From NCBI GenBank assembly GCA_963932145.1, contig OZ010605.1:23401672-23465671 (forward strand): a DNA stretch of 64,000 bases, given 5' to 3'. Shown here piece by piece: positions 45,960-58,745 of this stretch. Both the position numbers and the translations under genes were made by a program. The notes beneath the pieces were generated by a model, which did no database searches, was not told where the DNA came from, and worked only from the letters and a program-made list of their open reading frames with translations. Origin of the DNA: Acanthosepion lycidas (taxonomy: Eukaryota; Mollusca; Cephalopoda; Sepiida; Sepiidae). Each line of letters begins with the position of its first letter. The stretch's first letter is position 1.

Positions 45960-47065
45960 CTTGAATTGCCCACGAAAATCGGTTGCGTAAGATGAAGATA
46001 GCAACGCCTTCCAGATCAGTGATGGATGAGAATTAACCGAGAAGTAAATCGACAAGAAAGGACTAAGCATCAAGTGCAAGAAGACAGAATATATAGTTGT
46101 TAGCAAAAGGGATAAAAAGTTTGACACCGAAATCCGAAGATATATTGGCATAGTGAAAGATGCCTTCCAAAAACTAAGTAAAGTTTTAAGAAACAAGAAA
46201 ATATCGTTAGTGTTATGGGGTCCACCCCTTTTTCATATAAGTGGACTCTACCAAGTGTACCTGGACTGCTGCCGTTAAATACCCAGAGTTACAGTCAGTG
46301 AGGGTAGTCGGTAGTCAGTAGTCGGTAGTCGAATAGAGACAGGATATACGGAGTGAGAGAATATACGAACGGAGATAGTGTGAGGTAACCTCTTGTAGAA
46401 GTCAGTTACAAGCACGTAGACTCTAAGGAAGTCCTACTTCGAGACTGTATATATCTATCTGTATTTGCTACTAACCACGTTCCTGGACTTACTAACAGTA
46501 TTACTCTTTGTATGATTGTGTAAATACATTTTATTTCTTATATTTAATTATTGCGTTTGTTTTTCCTTGGAGACCGAATTCATCTCGGAATCCACAACAG
46601 TTAGAAACATAGAAAATAGCAGTGAACTGTTACCTGATGTCAGCCTTCTCATATGGCAGTTAATTCTGGAGAATCTTCTAAAAGATGAAGGGGACACTTG
46701 AAAAAACAGAAAAGTGCTTCTACAAAAAGAAAACCTGAGTGTATCACGGAGTGAATATTTGAGCAACGAGGAAGTTTTAAAGAAAATGGAAACAAAAGAA
46801 CACTTATACTTAACATAAAGAAGCAGTTGGAATTTATAGAGGGCATGATGAAGAAAGTGAGCTTGGAAAAATTGATCCCAAAGGGTATAGTTAAAGCAAG
46901 ATGGACTGTGGAAAACAGCGTACAACCTACCAAATGAGCTTGTGTAAAGAGATGGTAGAACAGGTTTTAGGAGAAATAAAAAAGATAAAGCTTGCTAAGA
47001 GCTGCAAAGTACAAAAAAAACATGCTCTACAACACGGCACCAAGAAGAAAAAACATTAAGAAAAT
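45960..47065 (+). pseudogene. Non-LTR retrotransposon, C-terminal part of RT ORF (split by an LTR)
   Basis: Before the LTR: GLSIKCKKTEYIVVSKRDKK, then EIRRYIGIVKDAFQKLSKVL and RNKKIS. After it: SELLPDVSLLIWQLILENLL, LSNEEVLKKMETKRTLILNI, KKQLEFIEGMMKKVSLEKL and a tail CKEMVEQVLGEI. The order matches the post-catalytic part of RTE-like endonuclease-reverse transcriptases (KTEYMVVSKR, EIRRRIGxAKxAF, SNEEVLxxM, RQLEFxGHxxRKEGLE). Frameshifts are needed and stops are present. The catalytic YxDD region and everything 5' are missing, as is typical of 5'-truncated LINE copies. Removing the LTR and one copy of GTTAG restores continuity. Confidence 0.8.
46211..46599 (+). mobile_element. Solo LTR, 389 bp, with 5-bp target duplication
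   Basis: Starts TGTTATGGGGTCCACCCC and ends AATCCACAACA. GTTAG lies immediately on both sides (46206-46210 and 46600-46604). TG...CA ends and a 5-bp duplication are the hallmarks of Gypsy-type LTR retrotransposons. A TATA-like TTAAATA at 46275-46281 is followed by a short GTAGTCGGTAGTCAGTAGTC array near 46302. No internal region, primer-binding site or second LTR is present, so the internal part was lost by recombination between LTRs. It interrupts a LINE remnant. Confidence 0.85.
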
Positions 47066-47856
47066 ATAAATGACTGTGTACATTTCAGAAACAACATTAG
47101 ATTAAAAAGAAACTTTGGACGGCTGCATTAATTTGGTCAAAGCTTTATTGTCAATTTGATGAGGGATCTTAAATTGTATGAAATCGAAAGAGGAAATCGG
47201 AAGTACTCAGATTACACAACAATCAGAGAAATTCTGAATTTACATTTCTTTTGCGTTGAAGAAATGTTTCAGGTTTGTTAAAACTTATTGCAACTTGTAG
47301 CTGAAATAGTGTCATAGACATCCAATCGCTGAAGGACCATTTGATAGCACATTGGGTGATGGCGACATTTCCCAACATGCCACAGATCGGGTACAACAAA
47401 CCAGATTTATATACCTATATTAAAAGTCTGCTCAATACAGAGTTCACATTTAAATATTATCGAACATGACTAAAGTAAATATTTCATCAGAAGAAAGAGA
47501 ATTCTAGGAGATAAACCGAAATAAAATGTCATAGCATTAATCCCTTGCTACAATGAAGCAATTATTCAAGCTTAGGAAATCACTCGATATATTAACAATG
47601 TATTATAAATTATTACAATGGATATTATAAAATATTTTTTTTATTAGATATATCTAGCTTGGTTCTTGTGATGCGGCTGAAATCGCTTGTTTATGGGAGG
47701 TTATCTCACATCCCCCGCCTTCATTCAGATTCCCGGTTACGGAATATGACAATTAAGTGTGGAAATTGTTTCAACAGAAAAGGCGATGATAAACACAGTT
47801 ATAACATGGAGATTGTTAGATATTTCTAACAATTTAAAGAAATTCATGACATATAC
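47066..47856. other. Intergenic DNA, nothing recognised
   Basis: No supported feature. Confidence 0.4.
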
Positions 47857-49675
47857 ATAGGTACCTCTACGAAATCGCTAAAAAAAGAGCATAGTCTGAT
47901 GAAAAAGACGCCAAACTTTATGAAAACAAAATTTTATCGTCTAAATGCTTATGTTTTTATGAAGAGGATAGACCAAATTTTTTTTTAATTATTTTTCAAA
48001 ATTTTTTCCATCTTTTTAGAATATTCTAAATTTTGTTTTAAAAACTTTGTTTATCTTTGTTGCAAAAAGGGGTAGTAAATAACATAGATAATTTTAGCGC
48101 GTTTTTTTTGTATTTACACACATTAATTTTGAAAATCTTGTAAAAATAAAAATAATTGTCAGATGTTAATGAAAGTTTCAGAAACTATTCACAGATGATC
48201 GAAATTATTATAAATATGTTGTTTTTTATAAAAGTCATGGCAGAAATATTTTTTTTTCATTTTTATTAACACCCCATAACTAATTTTATGAAAAACTCTA
48301 GAAATTAGATCTTGCCGCCCCCTACAAATTGCAATAGTTAAAAGCACAAGGCTTTGAAGAATGCAAATCATGTATTTTTTTTTTTAATTGTGGCCAACGT
48401 ACCTGAAATTCAGCTCTGAATTGTAACATACAAAACTCAATAAAACAAATATATTATTTAATTTCAAATGCTTTTATTTGCTTCTATTTATTTTTATGAA
48501 TATGGACAATATTTTCTGAAAGCAAAAACTTTTTCCAATGAAAATTGAATTTTTAATACAATTATTTGTTATTTCTTTTAATTATAATAGATTTTTACAT
48601 TAAGTATTTAAAAATATTATAAAATTAGTTAAAAGCAGTGCCTAGCTTTCAATTGTGTCCAGATGAGACCGCCATTGTCTAGCGCTTTGAAAATTGTATC
48701 GTTTGGACCAATCCGATTAGCCAACGTCATTAAAAATGTAACTTTTATGCTTATAATAGAGCGTTAATTATAAAGTACGGAAGATCAACCAGGATACAAT
48801 CTAGTTGCATTATTTGAGTTCAGCATTGTTCTCCGCTCTTAAGGCCTTTACTTTTGCGAAACACGTATGGAAAAATATAATTATATATAAAATTATAGTA
48901 TTTTATGTACACTTCTGATAAAAATTCATAAGGTACGTATAAATAATAGATACCTCTTTCTTATGAAATTTAATCTCACTCTTAACAGTCTTATTTTTTA
49001 ATTTCTTTATATTTTCCATAAAGCATCGTAAACGTAAAGATGAAAGCAAAGTACAAAAAAAAAAAAAAAAATGAAAAATTAGAGCGCTGAAAGTTTTTCT
49101 TAAAAGTAACGAGGTAAATAATTTGTTCATTTAAATCTAAATAATTTCACTTCCTTCCATCCGTAGAAAGAATTATCCTCCCGTAAGTTATCTAAACGTC
49201 ATAAATCACAGCTGTCAACAGCTGTCAACAGCTGTCAACGAGGCGAAAGGTTATGACCTGCTTTGTTTTATTTTCAAATTACATTTTTTCGGCGCAGAAG
49301 CTAAGTTAAGCTTGGTTCAAAATGTTTTAAATAAACATTATAATTTCTGATTTTATTAAAATCAGTTTTGAAAAAATGATAATTGATTTTTAAAAGAATA
49401 TCAATGTCAGATTTTCATCTTTTTAACAAATGATTGAAAATGATTGATTATCTGTCCTTTTTTGGTGACAAAAAAAAAAAAATTTGTAACGAAAATTTCG
49501 GACGTGCTAGGAACGATTAAAAAATGTAAAAAAATACCCCAAAAATACTTTGATCTTTCCTCTTTAATAATAATATGAACATTAGACGATAAAAAATTGT
49601 TTTCGTCAAGTTCGGCGTCTTTTTCATCATGCTATCTCTGTTTGTTTACATTTTCGTGGAGGTACCTACATATAC
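47857..49675. mobile_element. 1.8-kb element with ~110-bp terminal inverted repeats
   Basis: The left end TATACATAGGTACCTCTACG, TGATGAAAAAGACGCC, ATCGTCTAA (47857-47945) is matched by the reverse complement of 49580-49675 at roughly 80% identity. The interior is very AT-rich and has no recognisable transposase, so this is a non-autonomous DNA element or an old wreck. I could not define a target duplication. Three tandem CAGCTGTCAA units lie inside it. Confidence 0.65.
49209..49238. promoter_or_regulatory. Three E-boxes at 10-bp spacing
   Basis: CAGCTGTCAA is repeated three times exactly (49209, 49219, 49229). CAGCTG is the E-box recognised by bHLH proteins, and 10 bp places the sites on one face of the helix. 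Whether any factor binds is unknown; it may be only a small tandem repeat. Confidence 0.4.
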
Positions 49676-52600
49676 ACATTACTGTATTTTTAGGAGGTGA
49701 GATAAAGTGCATATTTTTCACTGACTTCAATTCTCAGAGTTGAAAATCAAATAAATTTCTTCTCAGTCAAGAAAACAATCCCGACTGAGCAGTTCGTTTG
49801 GATAAATGCCAACTGAATCTGATCTTAGGAAATATGTATATATTTATTAAAAATGGTCTGAGGAAGTAGTTTTCTAACCATAGTTCAAGATTTCAATAAA
49901 AACACGAAAACAAGCAATCTCGTCTGATTCAGTATGCATCAGATAGAGTATCGGTTGATTTCCTTTTTTCATCAGAGAGTGCATCTTTTGTATAGATATA
50001 TAACAAACATTGGCGACATTCGATTGGATATTTCTTAGCAATCATATCGCCTATGATCATGAGTCGAGATCTAAATCTAAATTTTATTCAAAGCTTTCGA
50101 GATCGACGTATACAAGAGAATAGTTTTGTTAGAATGAAATACGTGCAGCATAAAGACGGCTAAGACAAATTCTGTAAACGATAGAGATATAAAATACATG
50201 CCAACTGATAAGGCAAAATACAAAGAGCAGATGAAGTTAATCAACTTACGAAAGTAATATCTTTTAATAATCTATAAAGAAATTATTAAAGCAGGTTATC
50301 TTGTCAGCATCTATATATAGTATTACCTATATATTTAGGAAAAGTCACTAAATGAATTTAGATTTTCATCGATACCAGTTCACTTCGTCTAAAATTTATG
50401 GTCGTTCGTTAGTCCGTCCATCTGTCCTTCATTTTCTAAAATAGCCATACATCGAATGATCGAAAACAAAATTTGAAGAGAATGGTAAACAGATATTGTG
50501 TGTGGGGGGGGGGGGTAAAAAGTACATTTGGTTTTACTAGATTCGTAGCTTAGTACAATAAATATTCATTAGTTTTGGAGAAAAATTAAAAGTTCTATCA
50601 TTTAACGTACAAGATACTACCACTATTAAAAGAAATTAATGACTAAAATAACAAATACTTATTTAATAAAAATGCAATATTGATTTTTGCATAACATTTT
50701 CTTTTAAGTTTATATATATCCAAGAATCGAATTTCCAGTTCGTCCTGTGTTTGCAAGAACTATAAATATATCACAAGACGAAAGGCTTAAAAAACTTAGA
50801 ACTTGGCTCCAGAAAGAAATTTTAACACATGGCCAGTTGTGTGCTACATGCTCAAGAGTAAGTAATCCTAATAATTTAGACTCTACGATTAAAAAGGAAA
50901 AAAATGGAGTTTCTTAAAAACTATTATTTATCATGAATTCCTGTAAAATTAAATTCAAGAAATTATTAAACTTATTCAAATTTCATCGATTGATTTGCGA
51001 AATTGAATGAAATGTAGAGTGTGTAAATCTTGATAAAAACATTAGGGTAACTTCAACAATATTAAATACTGTTATTTCAACACGCTAACGCCTGTTGCAG
51101 AAAATTTCTAGTATTTATAAAATGCATATTAAAATTACTTGAAAATAAATAAAGAAAGAAAAGGGTGTAATCTCGTTTGAGAAATTCGATAATTCAGGTG
51201 AGCATCAATGTAGAATGCAGATTATTGTTAAAAAGTTGAACAGTGGAAAATAGATCATTTTCTCTCCAACCTAGAGTGTCTTTACGTTATTACTCTGAAA
51301 TAGATCTCGCTACTTTGAGAAGTTTTTGTTCTGTTACGTCAGCAAATATATAGAAATCGTTACATTATTTATACAGAAAATCATTTGAGAATAGAAAAAT
51401 GAAAAGGTGAAATTACTTTAAAAATAGTGTTGAGCATGCTTGCAGTTATCGCCCCTGAGTAATCTTTTCATTATCATATACGATACCGGCATAGACCTGC
51501 ATCAGTCTCCACATTATCATTAAGTTGAAAATATTTGTTTCATTCTCAACGGTACAGTATTTTAACGGTCTTTCCAGAAGAATCACTTGTCTGTTTTCTA
51601 TAATTTGGGGGCGTACGTTTATAAATCTACAAAGAGTAATCGGATCATTATACTAGAGAAAATTTCAATGAGTCAAATATCTTTTGAACTGATATTCAGT
51701 ACACCAGCAGTTAAATGTTAGCCATGCAGGCAATTCTGTTTCATCAAAAGGTGTAAAGTTTATTTGAAAGTCTGATATGTAAACTTCAGTGTGAAATTTA
51801 TAAACTTTTACATTTTTTTAAATCGATTTCATCGCCAAAGAAATCAGTAAAGCCTCTAAGACGCAAGAATTTACTGTTTGTGGAAGAATCATGGACAGAA
51901 ATATTACTAATGACTGGAAACAGGAAAGAGTAATGATAACGACAGTAGATAGCAACAGACATTGCATTTAAATTTTTGCAGACTAAAGTTGTCTCGCTTG
52001 AAATCATGATGCCTGAAAGGAGTCCCAAAAGCGAGAAAAGAAACTGTTAGCATAGAATTTGCGGTTACATCTTGCCAGCTGAACTGTAAATTGATGAGAT
52101 ATCAACGCTAATCTTGTATTGCGCTTGAATTCAAAACGTCTGGGTACCATAGTGATGAGTATTATCCAAACGGCTGCTATGAAAGTATTTATAGAAAAGA
52201 CAATGAAATATCGTCAACTAGCAGCATAACCCGTCTTTGACCGGGTCTCTTATTACAGGGAATGTTTGCCGTTCAATTGGAGCAGTTTAAGTTTAAATTC
52301 AGCTCATCCGAAAATCAATATTAGCAACAACATTTGGGTGCAACTGAGGCGCATCCCCAAACGAGTAGTTAACAATTTAATTGGGACGTGGCCCTGAAAA
52401 TGGAACTGTATAATAAAAAAATAATATTATTGTAATAATTTAAACTATTTATTTTTATTATTATTATTTTAATGAAAGATATATATCCAAGAAGAGATAG
52501 TAAATAGCAAAACGTTGCTGAGAGTTATAATGTACAAGAAGTAGTGGAGAGCCATTGTCGCCAACAATTTCAACTCAAAACCGGTACTGAAGAATTATCT

Positions 52601-53699
52601 AAGAAGTAAAAATAATTCATGAAAATTGGATAAAAATTGTTCAAATGTATAAACAACATCTGATCAGAGACACATACACACACACACATTTTGAGAATTA
52701 TAGATATAGATTGTTAATTTTAACTTTCCTTTCATCATTTTCAGATAATGAGTTCGATTTATGCATAAAGCTTATAAATTATGGATCCTTCCTATTCACA
52801 GCACAGTATCTGAAATTTCACAGAAATAAGAAAATCATGTGGGAAAATTGAGTTTTACTAACTTTTCAAGTGGACAGGTCCCGACAGATTTGAAAGTAGA
52901 CATTCATAACAAAGAGTTTTTATGGTTTCCAACAGCAACCTCTGGTCTCCTTAAGAAATAAGCAGCTACTCAAGAGACAGGCCTCGTGAATTTGTATTTC
53001 TGGGTCTCAAAATATACGTGATCAACGACTACAAACTCTAAATCTGAAATTTAGTCAAAACAATCAAATCCATAGGCTACTGTTTTTTATTTGGATGAAG
53101 GGACAATATTTTGAGTAAATATTTCTTTTAATTTAAGGCCTCCGTGTGTGTAAACAGCTTCAACCCGGGAGGAGGATATTTCGACAAACTCACTGTTCAC
53201 TATTCAATATTGATTTAGCCAAATGCTTCACTTTCAACAAAATTTCGACTGAAAATCACGTACATTTTTTGCATGGCATTCTCGTTCCTCAAAAACAAAG
53301 ATGAATTTCAATGCGATTTTTTTTTAGAACTACAATCCAATCAGCACAATACATACGAAAAGACAATATATCAAAACAGAGATAAAAAAAAACTCTTTGA
53401 TATTTGTTTAAGAAAGCCCAACTTGATAAGAGATTACAAAAGCCGAAAGCACTGAAAAGACAGGACATAATTTATGTTTCAATTTTCAACGGAAAACTGA
53501 AAAATGGCTTGAATCGTGAAAAAATTAAATAAGGTTTAAGCAAACAAAATTCGTTGGTCTTCAAATCAAGCCGCATTACAAATACGCTCTATATATATCT
53601 ATATGACTAGATGCGAAATTAGAGTACTGTTCTCCTACGAATTCTGAGGTTAAAAGGTCCCAACTCTACTCTGTAGTTATATAAACGCGGTATTAACTC
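49676..53699. other. 4 kb of AT-rich intergenic DNA
   Basis: A CTGAGGAAGTAG...TTTCAATAAAA tail-like module occurs at 49859-49905 and a run of 13 G at about 50504-50516. I see no coding region, satellite or SINE. Short frames at 51.8, 52.6 and 53.3 kb are unsupported. Confidence 0.5.
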
Positions 53700-55535
53700 C
53701 TTCGCTCCACTTGGACGAGATGATACACAAGGTCGTTTAAGGTGGGGATCCGAGCGCGTCCACCCGGGACAAAGAAAAATTGCCCTCAGTCCCCTCAAAC
53801 GTCGGTTGCGCTGGCCTCGGTGCGAGCACTGATCCATTCCTCTGCTGCAATGGGAGGGCGCGGCCTCGGGCAGCTGTTCCCCAGGGCTGGGCACCTGTTC
53901 CCCAGGGCTGGGCACCTCTCAGTATAATTTTTAATATTTAATCAGTTGCCCCTCTGTCCTCTGTCAGAGAAGTTCCTGATCGCTCTCTGTCCAAAGACAG
54001 AGACGCAACTAAGAGATCATAAGCTTGCGTTAGAAACTCTACCAAGGAGGAATTGAGATTTACTTGACTCCCCCACTAACTGACTCAGGTTATGACACAA
54101 GGTCAGTTTTTATCGGGAGGAAGCGAGTGTTTTCACACGAGCCGGTCGTCTAAGCTGGGCTATGGTGGTCATAGGTTGTCCAAGCTGTTCATAACTGTTC
54201 TAATCTAGTCATAACTGGTCTAAGCTTGTCATAGCTGGTCTTGGCTTGTCGTATTTGGTCCAAACTGGTCAGAGACGGTCCAAGCTAGTCATATTCGTGA
54301 TACCACCAGCACAGGGATGGGACCCAGTGACCGGTAAGTATCCGAATGTGAACAACCCTGCAAGGAGGAATTGAGATTTACTTGACCCCCTCCTCGAGTC
54401 AGGTTGTGACACAAGGTCCGTTTTTAACGTGTGGATCCGAGTATTTTTCACTCGGGCCGCTGGTCAATGCTTATCCAAGCTGATCATAACTGGTCCAAGC
54501 TAGTCATAGCTTGCCTAAGCTAGTCATAGGTGGTCATAGCTGGTGTTGGCTTATAGCGTGTCAAAACTGGTCAGAGCCGGGCCAAGCAAGTCATAGCCGT
54601 GATACCACCACCACAGGGATGGAGATTTACTTGGCCCTCCACTGAGTCAAGTTGTGACACAAGGTCAGTTTTTAACGTGGGGACCCGAGTGTTTTTACTC
54701 GGGTTGCTGGTCCAAACTGGTTAGTCATAGTTGGTCATGGCAGTTCCAAGCTGTTCAGAGCCGGTCCAAGCTAGTCGTAGCCGTTATGCACCAGCTGAGG
54801 GACAAAGCCCTCGGGTAGAAAAGTATCCGAATGTGTACACCCCTCCAAGGAGGAATTGAGATTTACTTGACCCCCATCCACTGAGTCAGGTTGTGACATA
54901 AGGTCAGTTTTTAACGTGGGGACCCGAGTGTTTTCACTCAGGCCACTGGTCTTAGCTAGTCGATGCTGGCCATAGCTGTTCTAAAGTGATCATAGCTGGT
55001 CTAAGCTAGTCATAGCTGGTCTTGGCTTGTCATAGCTGATCTTGGCTTGTAATAGCTGGTCTAAACTGGTCAGAGCTGGTCCATGATAGTCATAGCCGTG
55101 ATAGCACAGGGACGGCCCATGTGACCGGTAAGGAGATATACTTAACCCCTCACTGAGTCAGGTTGTGATACAAGGTTAGTCTTTAACGTGGTGTCGAGTG
55201 TTTTCACTCGGGCCGTTGGTCTAAGCTGGTCATACCTTGGCCAAGCTGGCCATAGCTGATCAGAGCCGGTCTAAGTTAGTCGTAGCCGTGTTACCACCAG
55301 CACAGAGACGGAGCCCTGCGACAGGTAAAGATATTTACTTGACCTCCCAGTGAGTCAGATTGCGGTCAGTTTTCACTCGGGCCGCTAGTCTGAGCTGGTC
55401 ATAGCTTGTGCAAGCTGTTCAGAGCTGGTCTAAGCTAGTCATAGCCGGTCCAAACACGTCGCAGCCGTGATACCACCAGCACAGGGACGGAGCCCTGTGA
55501 CCGGTAAGGATCCGAATGCGCACACCTCTCCAAGG
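53700..55535 (+). repeat. Complex satellite with nested 10-bp repeats
   Basis: Core GGTTGTGACACAAGGTCAGT, then TTTTAACGTGGGGACCCGAG, occurs about seven times; ACAAGGTC-type anchors fall at 53727, 54097, 54411, 54659, 54899, 55170 and 55364, a spacing of about 195-370 bp and most often 240-250. Between cores lie runs of a 10-bp unit of form CTGGTCATAG / CTGGTCTAAG, then CCAGCACAGGGACGGAGCCC and CAAGGAGGAATTGAGATTTA. The first unit (53.7-54.06 kb) also carries a CTCTCTGTCCAAAGACAGAG hairpin segment like that of the 15.6-kb array. A 21-bp unit (TGTTCCCCAGGGCTGGGCAC plus C) is doubled near 53870. Confidence 0.85.
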
Positions 55536-55976
55536 AGGAATTTATATAGTGATATAAACGCTAGATTCTCAATATCTGAGTTATATATTATCTATGTCTA
55601 GAGCGTATCACTTTCCGGCTTTAACTAATTTGCATATTGATTTAAAGAATTTTTATTTCATTAATTCATCACTGTTCTTTTATTCGAGGATTGTTTTGAT
55701 ATTTATATCAAAAATAGTCTGTTTAGAAATGTCTTATATAGTGCTGCAAAGTGTTTGAAATTTGCATTTTACTTAGCGTTCAACTAGTCGGCATTTATTT
55801 GTAAGATTTTTATTAACTCTAGCAAGCTGACCCAACACCCATCCAATTAATTTCTTCTGTCTTTACAGCCATATTCTTTTGAAGAATTATATTGATCGCA
55901 CACAACCTCTTCAGCATTTCATAAAAAGTAAATAATAATCCCATGGAAAAACAACTAATTTTTCCTAGAAAATTTA

Positions 55977-55978
<2 letters not shown>
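55536..55978. other. Intergenic DNA, nothing recognised
   Basis: No supported feature. Confidence 0.4.

Positions 55979-56026
<48 letters not shown>
55979..56026. repeat. (TA)n microsatellite
   Basis: Uninterrupted. Confidence 0.95.
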
Positions 56027-56033
<7 letters not shown>

Positions 56034-56077
56034 TCTTTTCTAAGGTAATGGGGTTTATTGACCAATGCGGCAAATTT

Positions 56078-56605
56078 TTATCACTTTAAACGTTATTTTT
56101 AGGGTTTACTCATATTTGAGTAGACGCTCCATTTATTTATTAAACAGTGTATTTAATTATTTTTTTCTTTTCATTTTCTTCTACTGGCCTGAATATTCGA
56201 GAAATCTTATTAACGCTCTTATAAGCGCTCTCTGGCAAGATTTAAATCTGCGTCCCACGAAACAATCTCTCCGATAATCCAACGTTCGAAGAGTGCCTTT
56301 AAGCAAGATCCTTCTCATATTCAACTTCTCGAAATGTTCATATCAGCTCACTTTTGTAGTGAAATCCATTCCTTAGAAAGTTATTTTTTTTTACGTTTGG
56401 ATAAGTCCGATATAAAGACAAGAATCTCTCTGCCCAACTGAACGCAGGTTCGAATCATGCCGGAGAACGCATATATTTTTAATAAGATTTTTCGAATATT
56501 CAGGTCGGTAGACGAAATTAAATAAATATTCTGTTCAGTAAATAAATGAATCGTCTGCTCAAATATGAGCATCCACTAAAATATCGTTTAAAGTGATAAT
56601 TATGC
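56078..56605. mobile_element. Foldback element with ~200-bp inverted arms and a tRNA-like B box
   Basis: The left arm TTATCACTTTAAACGTTATT, TACTCATATTTGAGTAGACG, GAATATTCGAGAAATCTTAT (56078-56280) pairs with the right arm in reverse (56390-56605). The right arm plus strand holds ACGCAGGTTCGAATCATGCC, a perfect B-box core. The left arm has its decayed counterpart. Each arm also contains an internal hairpin (GCTCATATTTGAGC-like). Whether it is two inverted SINE copies or one TIR element cannot be decided by eye. Confidence 0.65.
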
Positions 56606-56625
56606 ACAGACATACACGCACACAC

Positions 56626-56674
56626 ATTAATATCAACCGGCCTAGATCGAAGACCTAGGCCGTTTGATATTAAT
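56626..56674. repeat. 49-bp inverted repeat
   Basis: ATTAATATCAA-C-CGGCCTAG pairs with CTAGGCCG-T-TTGATATTAAT around an ~8-bp loop, directly after a CA-rich stretch. Confidence 0.8.
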
Positions 56675-57690
<1,016 letters not shown>

Positions 57691-57694
57691 ATGT

Positions 57695-57905
57695 TGGGTA
57701 TTTAGGAAGTAATCCTCTTTTATAAATGTTTTGTTAAAGTGTTAAAGACGAGGGAGATGTTACTGGGATTAAATTTTTATTAAATTTTTCTTCTGTTCGT
57801 ACAAGGGTTTTCTTTTCTTGACACATAGAGTATAAAAACTGTCAAAATTTGCTGCATTTCCGAGCGCCTTCGGTTATAATTTAGCCATTATCAAGGTTTT
57901 ATTCT
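57695..57905 (-). repeat. Dispersed repeat related to 41.41-41.61 kb
   Basis: TATTTAGGAAGTAATCCTCT at its start, and on the minus strand CCTTGATAATGGCTAAATTA then TAACCGAAGGCGC at its other end. It follows microsatellite sequence as at 41.4 and 59.7 kb. Confidence 0.6.
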
Positions 57906-58439
57906 TTACATTTTAACTGAATGTGTAGGTTGTGGATATGTATCTAGAGATACAGTTATACTTCATTTCGAAAAAAAGTCAGCTCGTGGCCGTGTCAGTA
58001 AAAGTATTTAACTCATATTAAATCCTTAAATCATTTGTAAAAGAGTTAAATACTTAAATTGCTAGCAAGCATCAAATTAATTTCTTCGTGGATTTTTTAA
58101 AAGATTTTAATTACAATCAAACGTTAAAATCTATTTTTTTACATACATTTCTAAAACTATACCACTCCTCTTCTTCCTCCGTAAAACTTAAATACACCTT
58201 CTTTCTCTTTACTTCCCCATCATTTTCTTTTTTCTTTTTCTCTCTCTCCTCCCCTTCCCTTTTCAATATATCATTTCAGTTAAGTTAACCGATTAAATAA
58301 ATCAATGTCTGGTCCCTCCTTCCTCAAAACTAAGTATGATAGAAAGAAGTATTAAAATAAAACATCTCTAAACTCGAACATGTCTCTCACACCATAACTC
58401 GCTACCCTCTCTGTTAAATTACATAAACATAATACTACC
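57906..58439. other. Intergenic DNA, pyrimidine-rich in part
   Basis: 58150-58265 is C/T-rich. No gene is supported. Confidence 0.4.
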
Positions 58440-58658
58440 CGTCAAAAGTGTGAATTTTCATTTCATTTTGCGTTTCACCTTTTGGAAGTGATATCTGATG
58501 ATCCAGCGTCCTTTAAAAGGCTCTGGTGAAATAAACTATTATAATGGAGCCTTAAAGTGGTTTGTTTTTCTTTAAATTATCAGCTCTGTATTTACATTGA
58601 ACTCTCAGGATTTCATCCTCCTTGGGACTCCCCAAACGGATTACCAAGTTTTTCGTAA
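58440..58658 (-). repeat. Hairpin repeat, copy 3 (inverted)
   Basis: The reverse complement of the 38.34-38.51-kb module: AACTTGGTAATCCGTTTGGG, GGAGGATGAAATCCTGAGAG, TTCAATGTAAATACAGAGC, ACCACTTTAAGG, TTTATTTCACC, then stem CCAGAGCC/GGACGCTGG. It begins at a (TA)n array. Confidence 0.75.
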
Positions 58659-58659
<1 letters not shown>

Positions 58660-58720
<61 letters not shown>

Positions 58721-58745
58721 TCTGTGTGTGTGTATGTTTGTGTAA
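58660..58745. repeat. (TA)n(TG)n compound microsatellite
   Basis: TA tract then TG-rich sequence. Confidence 0.95.

Noticed and set aside
58490-58550. CTGATGA-stem-GAAA as a canonical hammerhead
   Set aside because: The stem II closing pair is U/U instead of G-C, and I cannot find a consistent stem I or cleavage triplet, so I report it only as a conserved hairpin.
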